Made by a program: the position numbers and the translations under genes. A model generated the notes under the pieces. The model saw only the letters and a list, made by a program, of their open reading frames with translations. It had not been told where the DNA came from and did no database searches. Positions 34,541 to 53,280 of a DNA stretch of 64,000 nucleotides are shown here, piece after piece. Source of the DNA: Lichenihabitans sp033947565 (GTDB taxonomy: Bacteria; Pseudomonadota; Alphaproteobacteria; Rhizobiales; Beijerinckiaceae); the NCBI RefSeq assembly GCF_033947565.1, contig NZ_JARPVX010000007.1:62001-126000 (forward strand), given 5' to 3'. Position 1 is the stretch's first letter. Each line of letters starts with the position of its first letter.

Positions 34541-37366
34541 ATGCACGCCACCGCCGAGTCCCGCCTCCAACGCTACGAGGCGATCTTCGAGAGCGCGGTC
34601 GACTTCGCCATCCTGGCGACCGACCGCGCCGGCCTGATCACGGACTGGAATACGGGCGCCGAAATGATGTTCGGCTGGTCGGCCGCCGAAATGATCGGCG
34701 GCCCGGCCGATCGCTTCTTCGTCCCGGAAGATCGCGCCGACGGTTGTGTTGCGCGTGAAATGTCCCGCACCCTCGAGACCGGTCGCGGCAGCGACGAGCG
34801 CTGGCACCTGCGGCGGGACGGGTCGCGCTTCTGGGCCAATGGCGAGATGATGCCGTTGCGGGACCCGGACGGCCGCCACAGCGGGTTCCTGAAGATTGTG
34901 CGGGACGAGACGGCGCGTCGGCAGGACGCGGAGCGGCGGCAAACCCAGCAGGATTTCATCAACAACGTCCTCGCGGCATCGGACGATTGCATCAAGGTGC
35001 TCGATCTCGAGGCCAAGCTCGTCTTCATGAGCGAGGGCGGTCGGCGGGTGATGGAGGTCGAGGACTTCGAGGCGATCCGAAGCTGCCCCTGGCCGGACTT
35101 CTGGCAAGGCGACCTCCACACCAAGGCCGAAGCCGCCGTGGTGGCCGCCAAGGCGGGGCGGACCAGTCACTTCCAAGGGGTGACCAGCACCTTCAAGGGC
35201 ACGTCCAAATGGTGGGACGTGCGCGTCACCCCCATCCTCGACCGCCATGGCGCGCCGGAGACGCTCCTGGCGATCTCGCGGGACATCACGGCGGAAAAGC
35301 AGGCCGCCACCAAGCTCTCGGCTTTGCTCGACCTTGGGGATCGGCTGCGGGACGGCGCCAGCAGGCCCGACATGGCCTTTGCGGCCGCCGAGATCCTGGG
35401 GCGGACGCTGGGGGTGGAGCGGGCCGGCTATGCCTCGGTCGACCTCGCGGGCGAGATCGTCACCGTCGAGCGCGACTGGACGGCGCCGGGCCTGGCGTCG
35501 CTGGCCGGCCCGCACCGCTTCCGGGACTACGGCAGCTATGTCGAGGATCTCAGGAAGGGCCACACCGTGGTTCTGGCCGATGCGCTTTCGGATGCGCGCA
35601 CGGCCGACCGGAGCGAGGCCCTCGAGGCGATCTCGGCCCGCACCCTCGTCAACGTGCCCACGATGGAGAACGGCGGCCTCGCGGCCATCTGCTTCGTGGC
35701 CCAGTCGACGCCCCGCCGCTGGACCGAACAGGACATCGGCTTCGTGCGCGAGGTGGTCGACCGGACCCATGCGGCCATCCAGCGGCGGCGGGCCGAGGAT
35801 GCCTTGCGGCAGCTCGCGGCGTCGCTCGAGGCCGAAGTGGCGCTGCGGACCGCCGACCGAAACCGCATATGGCAGTTGTCGACCGACATCATGCTGGTTT
35901 GCGGCTTCGACGGCGTTATCACGGCCGTCAACCCGGCCTGGGATGCCATGCTGGGCTGGAGCGAGCGCGACCTGCTGGGCCGTAGCCTGTTCGACCTCAT
36001 CCACCCCGACGACCTTCAGCATACCCTCGCCGGCGCCCAGGGCCTTGCGGATGGCCAATCGCTGGCGCAATTCGAGAACCGCTACCGCCACAAGGACGGC
36101 AGCTACCGCACGATCAGCTGGATGGCGGTTCCGGGCGGCGGCGCCATCAACGCGGTCGGCCGCGACATGACCGAGGAGGCCCTGCGGGCGGAAGCGCTGC
36201 GCCACGCCGAGGACCAGCTGCGCCAGTCGCAGAAGATGGAGGCCGTGGGGCAGTTGACGGGCGGCGTGGCCCACGACTTCAACAACCTGCTGACGGTGAT
36301 CCGGTCTTCCGTCGACCTGTTGAGGCGCCCGAGCCTCAGCGAGGAGCGCCGCCACCGTTATATCGAGGCCATCGCCGACACCACGACGCGGGCCGCCAAG
36401 CTGACGTCGCAGCTGCTGGCCTTCTCGCGGCGGCAGACCTTGAAGCCCATCGTCTTCGATGCCGCCGCCAGCATCCGCGCGCTCGGCGACATGGTCGTGA
36501 CCTTGACGGGATCGCGCATCCGCATCGGCATCTCGGTCCCGGACGAGGTCTGCCTAGTCAATGCCGACCCGAGCCAGTTCGACACCGCGCTGGTGAACCT
36601 CGCCGTGAATGCCCGCGATGCCATGCAGGGCGAGGGCGACCTGTCGATCACGGTGGCCCTCGTCGACCGTGTTCCGCCACTCCGCGCTCACCCGGCGCGG
36701 GTCGGCGCCTTTGTGAGGGTGGCGGTGTCGGATACGGGGTCGGGCATCCACAAGCAGGATCTCGACAAGATCTTCGAGCCCTTCTTTACCACCAAGGGGG
36801 TCGGCAAGGGCACGGGGCTCGGCCTCAGCCAAGTGTTCGGCTTCGTCAAGCAGTCGGGCGGCGAGGTCGACGTCGCCAGCCAACCGGGCCAAGGTGCGAC
36901 CTTCACCCTTTACCTGCCGCGAACCCTCGACGCGGTCGCGGCGGCGGAGCCCGAAGCCGACCGGGCCCTGGTGGACGGGCATGGCACCGGCGTGCTGGTG
37001 GTGGAGGACAATGCCGGCGTCGGCGCCTTCGCGGTGCAGACGCTTGGCGAACTCGGGTTCCGCCCGACCTTGGCGGTCGACGCCGCCGTGGCGCTGACGC
37101 TGCTCGATCAGGATGCCGGCCGTTTCGACGTCGTGTTTTCCGACGTGGTGATGCCGGGCATGAACGGGATCGACCTCGCGCAGGAGATCTGCCGCCGTCA
37201 TCCCGGCCTGCCGGTGGTGCTGACGAGTGGCTACAGCCAGATCCTGGCCCAGGATGGAACCCATGGGTTCGCGCTCCTGCAAAAACCCTATTCCCTCGAT
37301 GAATTGTCGCGCGCCCTGCAAAAGGCCGTGCGGTGGCGCCGGCTGGTCGAAGCCCGCACCGTCTAG
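34541..37366 (+). CDS. Hybrid sensor histidine kinase with three PAS, one GAF and a receiver domain
   Basis: This 941-residue soluble sensor reads in order: PAS (about 8-125), PAS (135-255), GAF (265-415), PAS (440-560), HisKA with phospho-acceptor His near 577 in GGVAHDFNNLLTV, HATPase_c with NLAVNARDAM, DTGSGI and GKGTGLGLSQVFG, and a C-terminal receiver with phospho-Asp near 867 in FSDVVMPGMNG. No transmembrane helix is visible, so it senses a cytosolic cue. A separate histidine phosphotransfer or response-regulator gene is not adjacent, so it is an orphan here. The start is the ATG at 34541. Confidence 0.93.
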   Translation: MHATAESRLQRYEAIFESAVDFAILATDRAGLITDWNTGAEMMFGWSAAEMIGGPADRFFVPEDRADGCVAREMSRTLETGRGSDERWHLRRDGSRFWANGEMMPLRDPDGRHSGFLKIVRDETARRQDAERRQTQQDFINNVLAASDDCIKVLDLEAKLVFMSEGGRRVMEVEDFEAIRSCPWPDFWQGDLHTKAEAAVVAAKAGRTSHFQGVTSTFKGTSKWWDVRVTPILDRHGAPETLLAISRDITAEKQAATKLSALLDLGDRLRDGASRPDMAFAAAEILGRTLGVERAGYASVDLAGEIVTVERDWTAPGLASLAGPHRFRDYGSYVEDLRKGHTVVLADALSDARTADRSEALEAISARTLVNVPTMENGGLAAICFVAQSTPRRWTEQDIGFVREVVDRTHAAIQRRRAEDALRQLAASLEAEVALRTADRNRIWQLSTDIMLVCGFDGVITAVNPAWDAMLGWSERDLLGRSLFDLIHPDDLQHTLAGAQGLADGQSLAQFENRYRHKDGSYRTISWMAVPGGGAINAVGRDMTEEALRAEALRHAEDQLRQSQKMEAVGQLTGGVAHDFNNLLTVIRSSVDLLRRPSLSEERRHRYIEAIADTTTRAAKLTSQLLAFSRRQTLKPIVFDAAASIRALGDMVVTLTGSRIRIGISVPDEVCLVNADPSQFDTALVNLAVNARDAMQGEGDLSITVALVDRVPPLRAHPARVGAFVRVAVSDTGSGIHKQDLDKIFEPFFTTKGVGKGTGLGLSQVFGFVKQSGGEVDVASQPGQGATFTLYLPRTLDAVAAAEPEADRALVDGHGTGVLVVEDNAGVGAFAVQTLGELGFRPTLAVDAAVALTLLDQDAGRFDVVFSDVVMPGMNGIDLAQEICRRHPGLPVVLTSGYSQILAQDGTHGFALLQKPYSLDELSRALQKAVRWRRLVEARTV

Positions 37367-37576
37367 CGACGGCGCCCCGCTGAACCATGGGGCCGACCGT
37401 CGCCGTTTGAAACGGGCGAAGGCGGCCGGCGCCGCGGAACGACGGGTGTCAAACGCCGTTGACGCTTCAGGTCGGTCTTGTCCCGGCGGCCCGCACGGCG
37501 GCCTTTTCCTGTTGCCGACGTGGCTTCGGTCGCGGGCTTCCCATCCGCCTGTCTGGTTCCAACGCGGTGAACATCC

Positions 37577-39361
37577 ATGTCGCAAACCGTCGGTGATTTC
37601 GTGGTCGAGCGCCTGCATGCCTGGGGGGTGCGCAAGATCTTCGGCTACCCCGGCGACGGCATCAACGGCGTGCTGGGCGGCTTGCAGCGCGCCCCGGGAA
37701 AGATCGAATTTATCCAGGCCCGTCACGAGGAGATGGCCGCCTTCATGGCGTCGGCCTATGCCAAATTCTCGGGAGAGCTTGGCGTCTGCCTCGCCACTTC
37801 GGGCCCTGGCGCCTCGCATCTGTTGACCGGCCTCTATGACGCCAAGGCGGACCACCAGCCGGTGCTGGCCATCGTGGGCCAGCAGGCCCGCACGGCGCTC
37901 GGCGCCCATTACCAGCAGGAGGTCGACCTGCAGGCCATGTTCAAGGATGTGGCCGATTACGTGCAGACCGCCATGGTGCCGGCGCAGGTGCGCCACATCA
38001 TCGACCGCGGCATCCGCTCGGCCATCGGTGGCCGGTCGGTCACGGCGCTGGTGTTCCCGAACGATCTGCAGGACCTCCCCTACGAGGAGCCGCCGCGCCA
38101 GCATGGCGCCGTGTTCAGCGGCGTCGGCTTCGCCAAGCCGAAGGTGGTACCCTACGAGGCAGACCTCGCCGCCGCCGCAACCGTGCTGAACGAAGGCAAG
38201 AAGGTCGCGATCCTGGTCGGGGCAGGCGCGCTCCAGGCGACCGACGCGGTGATCGCGGTGGCGGAGGTGCTTGGCGCCGGCGTCGCCAAGGCGCTGCTCG
38301 GCAAGGCCGCCCTGCCCGACGACCTGCCCTGGGTGACGGGCACCATCGGCCTCCTGGGCACGCAAGCCTCCTCCAAGATGATGGAAGCGTGCGACACGCT
38401 GTTGATGATCGGCTCTGGTTTTCCGTATGCGGAGTTCCTGCCCAAGGAGGGGGCGGCCCGCGGCGTGCAGATCGACCTCAAGCCCGATATGCTGTCGATC
38501 CGCTACCCGATGGAGGTCAACCTCGTCGGGGACAGCGCCGAAACCCTGAAGGCGTTGCTGCCGCTGCTGCAGCAGAAAACCGATCGCGGTTGGCGGGAGT
38601 CGATCGAGGGCTGGGTCAAGGACTCGTGGGCCGTGCTCGAGGACCGGGCCATGGCAAAGGCCGATCCGGTCAACCCGCAGCGCGTCGCCTGGGAGCTGTC
38701 ACCCCGCATTCCCGACCGGGCCATCATCACCTCGGATTCGGGCTCCTGCGCCAATTGGTACGGCCGTGACCTGAAGATGCGGCGCGGCATGATGGCCTCG
38801 CTGTCGGGTGGCCTCGCCTCCATGGGGGCGGCGGTCCCTTACGCGATCGCGGCCAAGTTCGCCCACCCGGACCGGCCGGTGATCGCGCTGGTCGGCGACG
38901 GGGCCATGCAGATGAACAACATGGCCGAGCTGATCACGGTGCAGAAATACTGGAAGCAATGGGCGAACCCGACGTGGATCGTCTGTGTGTTCAACAACGA
39001 GGATCTGAACCAGGTCACCTGGGAACAGCGGATCATGGAGGGCAATCCCAAGTTCGACGCGTCCCAGCAGATCCCGGATTTCCCCTACCACCGGTTCGGC
39101 GCGTTGCTGGGCTTCAAGAGCCTTTATGTGGACGATCCCGCCCGGATGGGCGCCGCCTGGGACGAGGCGCTGGCCAGCGACAGGCCGGTGGTGCTTGAGG
39201 TGAAGACCGACCCCGAGGTAGCGCCGCTGCCGCCCCACATCCAGTTCCAACAAGCGCGCGGCTTCCTGTCGAGCCTGGCCAAGGGCGATCCGCGCGAAGG
39301 GTCGATCCTGTTGAACACGGCCCGGCAGGTGTTGAGCGCCGTTCTTCCGGGCGCCAAGTAA
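37577..39361 (+). CDS. ThDP-dependent enzyme, pyruvate oxidase/dehydrogenase (PoxB)-like
   Basis: This 594-residue enzyme has the three ThDP-enzyme domains. The N-terminal part has FGYPGDGINGVLG and the catalytic Glu in RHEEMAAFMASAYA near residue 52. The middle domain has LVGAGALQ. The C-terminal ThDP site runs from GDGAMQMN (about 440) to NNEDLNQVTWEQ. These match PoxB and related pyruvate decarboxylating oxidases more than biosynthetic acetolactate synthase. It would convert pyruvate to acetate or acetyl phosphate, passing electrons to quinone or oxygen. It is convergent with rpoC and they share a terminator. Confidence 0.9.
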   Translation: MSQTVGDFVVERLHAWGVRKIFGYPGDGINGVLGGLQRAPGKIEFIQARHEEMAAFMASAYAKFSGELGVCLATSGPGASHLLTGLYDAKADHQPVLAIVGQQARTALGAHYQQEVDLQAMFKDVADYVQTAMVPAQVRHIIDRGIRSAIGGRSVTALVFPNDLQDLPYEEPPRQHGAVFSGVGFAKPKVVPYEADLAAAATVLNEGKKVAILVGAGALQATDAVIAVAEVLGAGVAKALLGKAALPDDLPWVTGTIGLLGTQASSKMMEACDTLLMIGSGFPYAEFLPKEGAARGVQIDLKPDMLSIRYPMEVNLVGDSAETLKALLPLLQQKTDRGWRESIEGWVKDSWAVLEDRAMAKADPVNPQRVAWELSPRIPDRAIITSDSGSCANWYGRDLKMRRGMMASLSGGLASMGAAVPYAIAAKFAHPDRPVIALVGDGAMQMNNMAELITVQKYWKQWANPTWIVCVFNNEDLNQVTWEQRIMEGNPKFDASQQIPDFPYHRFGALLGFKSLYVDDPARMGAAWDEALASDRPVVLEVKTDPEVAPLPPHIQFQQARGFLSSLAKGDPREGSILLNTARQVLSAVLPGAK

Positions 39362-39402
39362 GCCGCGCCGGACGTCCCGGGCAGGCCGCCGTCGGCGTTA
39401 AA

Positions 39403-39430
39403 AAAAAGGGGCGCCGAGGCGCCCCTTTTT
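39403..39430. terminator. Bidirectional intrinsic terminator between PoxB-like gene and rpoC
   Basis: GGGGCGCC (39408-39415) pairs with GGCGCCCC (39418-39425), the effective loop being CGAG. The stem is flanked by A residues on the left and T residues on the right, giving a U-tract in both directions. It lies between two convergent genes, 42 bases after one stop and 20 before the other, and should end both transcripts. Confidence 0.9.
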
Positions 39431-39449
39431 CGTGTCGTGATCGCGAACC

Positions 39450-43625
<4,176 letters not shown>

Positions 43626-43769
43626 GCTGTGCTCCTGAGCCGGGTGAGGCCTGACTGGGGCATCACCCGCTTACGGACGTGTACGCCTACGCATGGCCTG
43701 CTTCACGAAAGCGGCAGGCTCATGGCCCGACCGGTGCGACACACCGGCCGGATGAATGCAAAGGCCGTT

Positions 43770-43845
43770 CCTGCGAGGAGCGGAGCGACGAAGCCATCCA
43801 GGGGTGCGCCTCGGCCCTGGAATGCTTCGCTGCGCTCGCAACGAC
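43770..43845. repeat. Palindromic intergenic repeat in the rpoB-rpoC gap
   Basis: An outer pair, TGCGAG (43772-43777) and CTCGCA (43835-43840), encloses an imperfect inner pair, GCCATCCAGGG (43793-43803) and CCCTGGAATGC (43815-43825). The element resembles the one at 62700-62776 in the GAGCGGAGCGA core and ATCCAGG arm. It is transcribed as part of the rpoBC mRNA and could fold as a long hairpin. Confidence 0.7.
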
Positions 43846-43857
43846 GGCGGAACGGGA

Positions 43858-47979
<4,122 letters not shown>

Positions 47980-48296
47980 GTTGTTCCTCGCACCATCCGC
48001 CTCTCGCGGCTCGAAAGCCGCCTGCCGTACCCGACGCCCGTTTCGGAACAGCTTGCCAACACCGGTGGAGACCTGAACACCCGGCATTGGTCGCGGCGCG
48101 AAGCCGCGATCGTTTCTTGGAAGGTGACACCCACCTCCAGGCGGAGCCGGTTGGAACCGGTTCGGCTTGAAGGTGTCGTCACGCCGCATCCGTGCAGGGC
48201 ACAAACGCAGGAAAGGTCCCGGGGAGGATGCCCCCGAGACCTCGATTCACGCGAAGATGCGAAACGGCGCCGTAAGACGCATTCGCATCAGCGTCC
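47980..48296 (-). promoter_or_regulatory. 317-base rplL-rpoB intercistronic region with hairpin
   Basis: No gene is seen here. Near the rplL end, 48215-48241 forms a hairpin with arms GGTCCCGGGG and CCCCCGAGACC-like sequence that allow one mismatch. In E. coli the equivalent gap has an attenuator and an RNase III site that lower rpoBC expression relative to the ribosomal proteins. A similar role is inferred here from position only. Confidence 0.5.
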
Positions 48297-48671
48297 TTAC
48301 TTGAGTTCGACCTTGGCGCCGGCCTTCTCGAGCTGGGCCTTGAGCTTGGCGGCGTCATCCTTCGACACGCCTTCCTTGACGGCCTTCGGAGCGCCTTCCA
48401 CGAGGTCCTTGGCTTCCTTGAGGCCCAGGCCCGTGATGGCGCGCACTTCCTTAATCACTTCGATCTTCTTGTCGCCAGCAGCCGTGAGCATCACGGTGAA
48501 CTCGGTCTGCTCTTCGACCGGCGCCGCAGCGGCGGCAGCCGGACCGGCCGCAACCGAAACGGCCGCAGCGGCCGAGACGCCCCACTTTTCTTCGAGGAGC
48601 TTCGCGAGGTCGGCCGCCTCGAGGACGGTCAGCGACGACAGGTCGTCGACGATCTTTTCAAGATTTGCCAT
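48297..48671 (-). CDS. rplL: 50S ribosomal protein L7/L12
   Basis: This 124-residue protein is the stalk component that recruits translation GTPases. It has the N-terminal dimerisation helices (MANLEKIVDDLSSLTVLEA), the Ala/Gly/Pro-rich hinge (VAAGPAAAAAAPVEEQ), and the C-terminal factor-binding domain (KIEVIKEVRAITGLGLKEAK). Length is normal. It lies 76 bases after rplJ on the same transcript and is made in multiple copies per ribosome. Confidence 0.99.
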   Translation of the reverse strand: MANLEKIVDDLSSLTVLEAADLAKLLEEKWGVSAAAAVSVAAGPAAAAAAPVEEQTEFTVMLTAAGDKKIEVIKEVRAITGLGLKEAKDLVEGAPKAVKEGVSKDDAAKLKAQLEKAGAKVELK

Positions 48672-48747
48672 TGGGAATATCCGATATCAGGTTTGGGTTG
48701 GTTGAATGCAAGATGCCGCTTGGGCGCTGCGCAAAGGCAGCGCCGAT

Positions 48748-49269
48748 TTAAGCCGCGTCCGCGTCTCGATCGGCATAGGCCTGGAACACGCGCGCCAGCT
48801 TGGCCGCCGGAGCGGTGCTGAGCTGAGCGAGCTTGGTGGCGGGAGCCTGGATGAGGCCCACAATCCTGCCACGCAGTTCGTCGAGGGACGGCAAGGTCGC
48901 AAGCGACTGCACGCCCTTGAGGTCCAGGGCCGTCTTGCCCATGGCGCCGCCGAGGATCACGAACTTGTCGGATTCCTTGGCAAAGGCCACGGCCACTTTC
49001 GGTGCCGCTACCGGATCGTCCGAATAGGCGATCAGGGTCGGGCCGCTCATCAGCGACCCGATCGAGGCGACATCCGTGCCTTCGAGAGCGATCTTGGCGA
49101 GGCGGTTCTTGGCGACCTTGACGGTCGCGCCAGCGGCACGCATCTGCTTGCGCAGATTCTGCATCTGGGCGACGGTCAGGCCGGAATAGCGAGCCACCAC
49201 GACCACCGATGTCTTTGTGAAGACATCGTTCAGCGTCGCGACGAACTCCTTCTTTTCCGCTCTGTCCAC
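48748..49269 (-). CDS. rplJ: 50S ribosomal protein L10
   Basis: This 173-residue protein anchors L7/L12 dimers on 23S rRNA. The start is the GTG at 49269 (VDRAEKKEFVATLNDVF), preceded by a GGAGAG ribosome site. An in-frame ATG further upstream gives a non-family N-terminus. GLTVAQMQNLRKQMRAAG and the C-terminal helix that binds L7/L12 (TAPAAKLARVFQAYAD) are present. L10 normally represses its own operon by binding the leader mRNA. It is the first gene of the rplJ-rplL-rpoB-rpoC block. Confidence 0.98.
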   Translation of the reverse strand: MDRAEKKEFVATLNDVFTKTSVVVVARYSGLTVAQMQNLRKQMRAAGATVKVAKNRLAKIALEGTDVASIGSLMSGPTLIAYSDDPVAAPKVAVAFAKESDKFVILGGAMGKTALDLKGVQSLATLPSLDELRGRIVGLIQAPATKLAQLSTAPAAKLARVFQAYADRDADAA

Positions 49270-49720
49270 AGCACACTCTCCGTAAGGGCGGAACCCGGGG
49301 CCCCGCCGCTGCACATGGTCCCGGGAACCTCACCGCAGCTGCGGCGTTCTCCCGGCACCTTCTTGTGCCTGCCCTCCAGCGGGCCCGGAGGCCGTACTGG
49401 ACAGAGGGTCCAAACCAAACCACGGTTGCGGGCACGCCCACGACCGCGAAACATCCGGCTCTTCCCCGTCTATGCTGGCCCGGTCGGATTAAGGGGCGCG
49501 ACACGAAGCCGAACCCCACCAGCAGTCTTGGACAGGACAAATCCAACACCCACCACGGGTTGCCCTCGTGGAGATGCCGGCCTTTCCATCACATCGAAGC
49601 GAAACCCCGATGTGGGAATTCGATGGTTAGAGGATTGGCTTGTAGCCGGTCACGCGCGTGCTGCCAAGGGGTCGTTTCGCAGTTTCTAGGTTTGTCAAGC
49701 CGCGGCGTGACGTCCCCGGG
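49270..49720 (-). promoter_or_regulatory. rplJ leader and promoter region (candidate L10 autoregulatory leader)
   Basis: No gene is seen in these 451 bases. The minus strand has several GC-rich stems close to the start codon, including GGCACaagaaGGTGCC-type arms around 49355-49370 and a GGGCCCCGGG-rich stem around 49293-49310. L10 leaders in other bacteria have such stacked stems upstream of rplJ. The rplK-rplA genes that usually precede rplJ are missing, so an own promoter must lie here. A precise -35/-10 pair was not identified. Confidence 0.5.
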
Positions 49721-50704
49721 TCAGCGCCCCGAGCGCGGCGAACGGCCGTAAAGCAGCAGCATGCTCAGGATGACGACCCCATAGATGATCTGGCGACTGG
49801 CATCGGACATCTGCATGACCGACAGGATCGACTGCAGCAGCGTGATCAGGATCACGCCCGCGGTTGTGCCGAGATAGGAGCCGCGCCCGCCCATGATCGA
49901 AGTGCCGCCCAGCACGACGGCCGCGATGGCGGGCAACAGATAGGGGTCGCCCATGCCCTGGTAGGCCTTGGTCGAATAGCCCGCCAGCAGGGTGCCCGAC
50001 AGGGCCGAGAGCCCGCCCGACAGCATAAAAGCGATCAACACCACGCGCTGCGAGCGGATGCCGGACAGGTAGGCCGATCGTTCCTGGTTGCCGATGCCGT
50101 AGACGGCGCGGCCGAAGGTGGTCCGGTTGAGCAGGAATACGGTCGCGGCCCCGATCACGACCCACACCCAGACCGCATTGGGCACGCCGCCGATGGCGTG
50201 GCCGGTCGCCAGCACCTGCATGGCGGGCGTCGCCATGTCCTGCGGCGCCGCCCCGCCGGTGCGCAGGATCATCAGCCCCTGGGCGACGGCATCGACCCCG
50301 AGCGTGAAGATCATCGACGGCACCCGCAGGTAGGCCACCCCGATCCCATTGACGAGCCCGAGGGCGAGGCCGCACAGCACGCCGAACGGGATCGCCAAGG
50401 CCGAGCCCGCCGGGCCGTAGGCGGCGGCGGCCGTCGACATCATGCCGCCGACCGCCACCGCCCAGGGCACCGACAAGTCGATCTGTCCGAGCAGCACCAC
50501 GATCATCATGCCGGTGGCGATGATGGCCAGGAAGCTGCCGACCTGGAGCTGTTGCAGCAGGTAGTTGGGCGACAGGAACGACCGAGAATACAGGCTGCCG
50601 ACGAGCAGAAGCGCCACGATGCAGCCGCAGGCCGTCAGCACCGCGGGGTCGAGGCGTCGTAGCCAGCGCGGTACGGCGCGGGCGGGCGGAGGCACAACCG
50701 TCAT
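49721..50704 (-). CDS. Sugar ABC transporter permease (RbsC-like), second of pair
   Basis: This 327-residue inner-membrane permease has IVVLLGQIDLSVPWAVAVGG and IAAVVLGGTSIMGGRGS, both diagnostic of the ribose-type family. Its start overlaps the previous permease stop by four bases. It is the last gene of a four-gene operon (binding protein, ATPase, two permeases) transcribed toward rplJ. With two different permease genes the channel is likely a heterodimer. The transported sugar is unknown. Confidence 0.92.
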   Translation of the reverse strand: MTVVPPPARAVPRWLRRLDPAVLTACGCIVALLLVGSLYSRSFLSPNYLLQQLQVGSFLAIIATGMMIVVLLGQIDLSVPWAVAVGGMMSTAAAAYGPAGSALAIPFGVLCGLALGLVNGIGVAYLRVPSMIFTLGVDAVAQGLMILRTGGAAPQDMATPAMQVLATGHAIGGVPNAVWVWVVIGAATVFLLNRTTFGRAVYGIGNQERSAYLSGIRSQRVVLIAFMLSGGLSALSGTLLAGYSTKAYQGMGDPYLLPAIAAVVLGGTSIMGGRGSYLGTTAGVILITLLQSILSVMQMSDASRQIIYGVVILSMLLLYGRSPRSGR

Positions 50705-51698
50705 CGGTCGAACAAGTCCAGGCGGTTGCGCAACCGCAGCAGGCGCACCGCGCCGAGCGACACGGCGCCGAGCAGCACGAAGCCGAGGAACAGCGGCTGC
50801 CACAGGGGATCGAGGTTGAACACGAACAGGAGGTCGTTGATGGTGCGGAAGATGAAGGCGCCGAAGATCGCTCCGATCGCACTGCCCGAGCCGCCGAACA
50901 AGGACACGCCGCCGATCACCACCGCGGCGATGGAATTGAGCGTGTAGGTGGCCGCATTGGATGACGAGGCTTCGCCCGAATAGGTGATGAAGGCCAGCAT
51001 GAGGCCCCCCAGGGCGGAAAACAGGCCCGCGAGCCCGTAGGCCAAAAGCTTGGCGGATCCGATCGGCAGGCCCGACATATAGGCCGAGGGTTCGGAGGAG
51101 CCGACCGCGTAAACGGCCCGGCCCCAGAACGACCGGCGGAACGGCACCCAAACGAGCAGCATGATCGCTGCCAGCACGACGGTGCTGGTCGGGATGCCGC
51201 CGGTGAGCTGCCCCGTGACGGCATCGGCGAGATCGGCATTGACGTCGCCCCCCGGGTTGGGTCGGAGGAGGAGGGCGAAGCCGAAATAGATGGCGCCGGT
51301 CGCGATCGTGGCGACGATAGGCTGCAGGCGTCCGTAAACCACCAGCAAGCCGTTCGCGAGCCCGCAAGCGAGGCCGGCCGCCAGCACCCCCGCAATGCCG
51401 AGCCCAGTCATCAGCGGCGAGCCGAGCACGATCGTCGAGGCCAAACAGTCGGCCAGGATGAAGGTGGCGCCCACCGACAGGTCGATGCCGCCCGTCAGCA
51501 CCACAAAGGTCTGGGCCACGGCCACCAGGGCCAGCAGCACGCCCTTGTTGGCTGCGGTCTGCAGCACGTTGGGCGAGAAGCCGCTTTCGTGATTGAGCCC
51601 ATAAAGTGCGAAGATGACAACAAACACGATCAGGGCCGAGAGCGTCGTGCGTTGCGCGGCGAAGCGGAAGCGCCAATCCGCGCCGCGGCGCGACACGG

Positions 51699-51702
<4 letters not shown>
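50701..51702 (-). CDS. Sugar ABC transporter permease (RbsC-like), first of pair
   Basis: This 333-residue inner-membrane permease has FVVLTGGIDLSVGATFILAD near residue 70 and IAAVVIGGVSLFGGSGSAIG near residue 250. It overlaps its neighbours by four bases on both sides (ATGA-type junctions), indicating tight translational coupling with the ATPase and the second permease. It forms half of the membrane channel for the ligand bound by the protein at 53281-54396. Confidence 0.92.
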
Positions 51703-53252
<1,550 letters not shown>

Positions 53253-53280
53253 GGCGGCCGTGCCCTCGCGTGCGTGCGCC

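Noticed and set aside
37480..37510. Terminator after the hybrid kinase
   Set aside because: The two GGCGGCC blocks are direct, not inverted, repeats, so they cannot form the stem.
49421..49720. A tRNA or remnant of rplA/rplK before rplJ
   Set aside because: No cloverleaf and no L1 or L11 sequence could be read in any frame.
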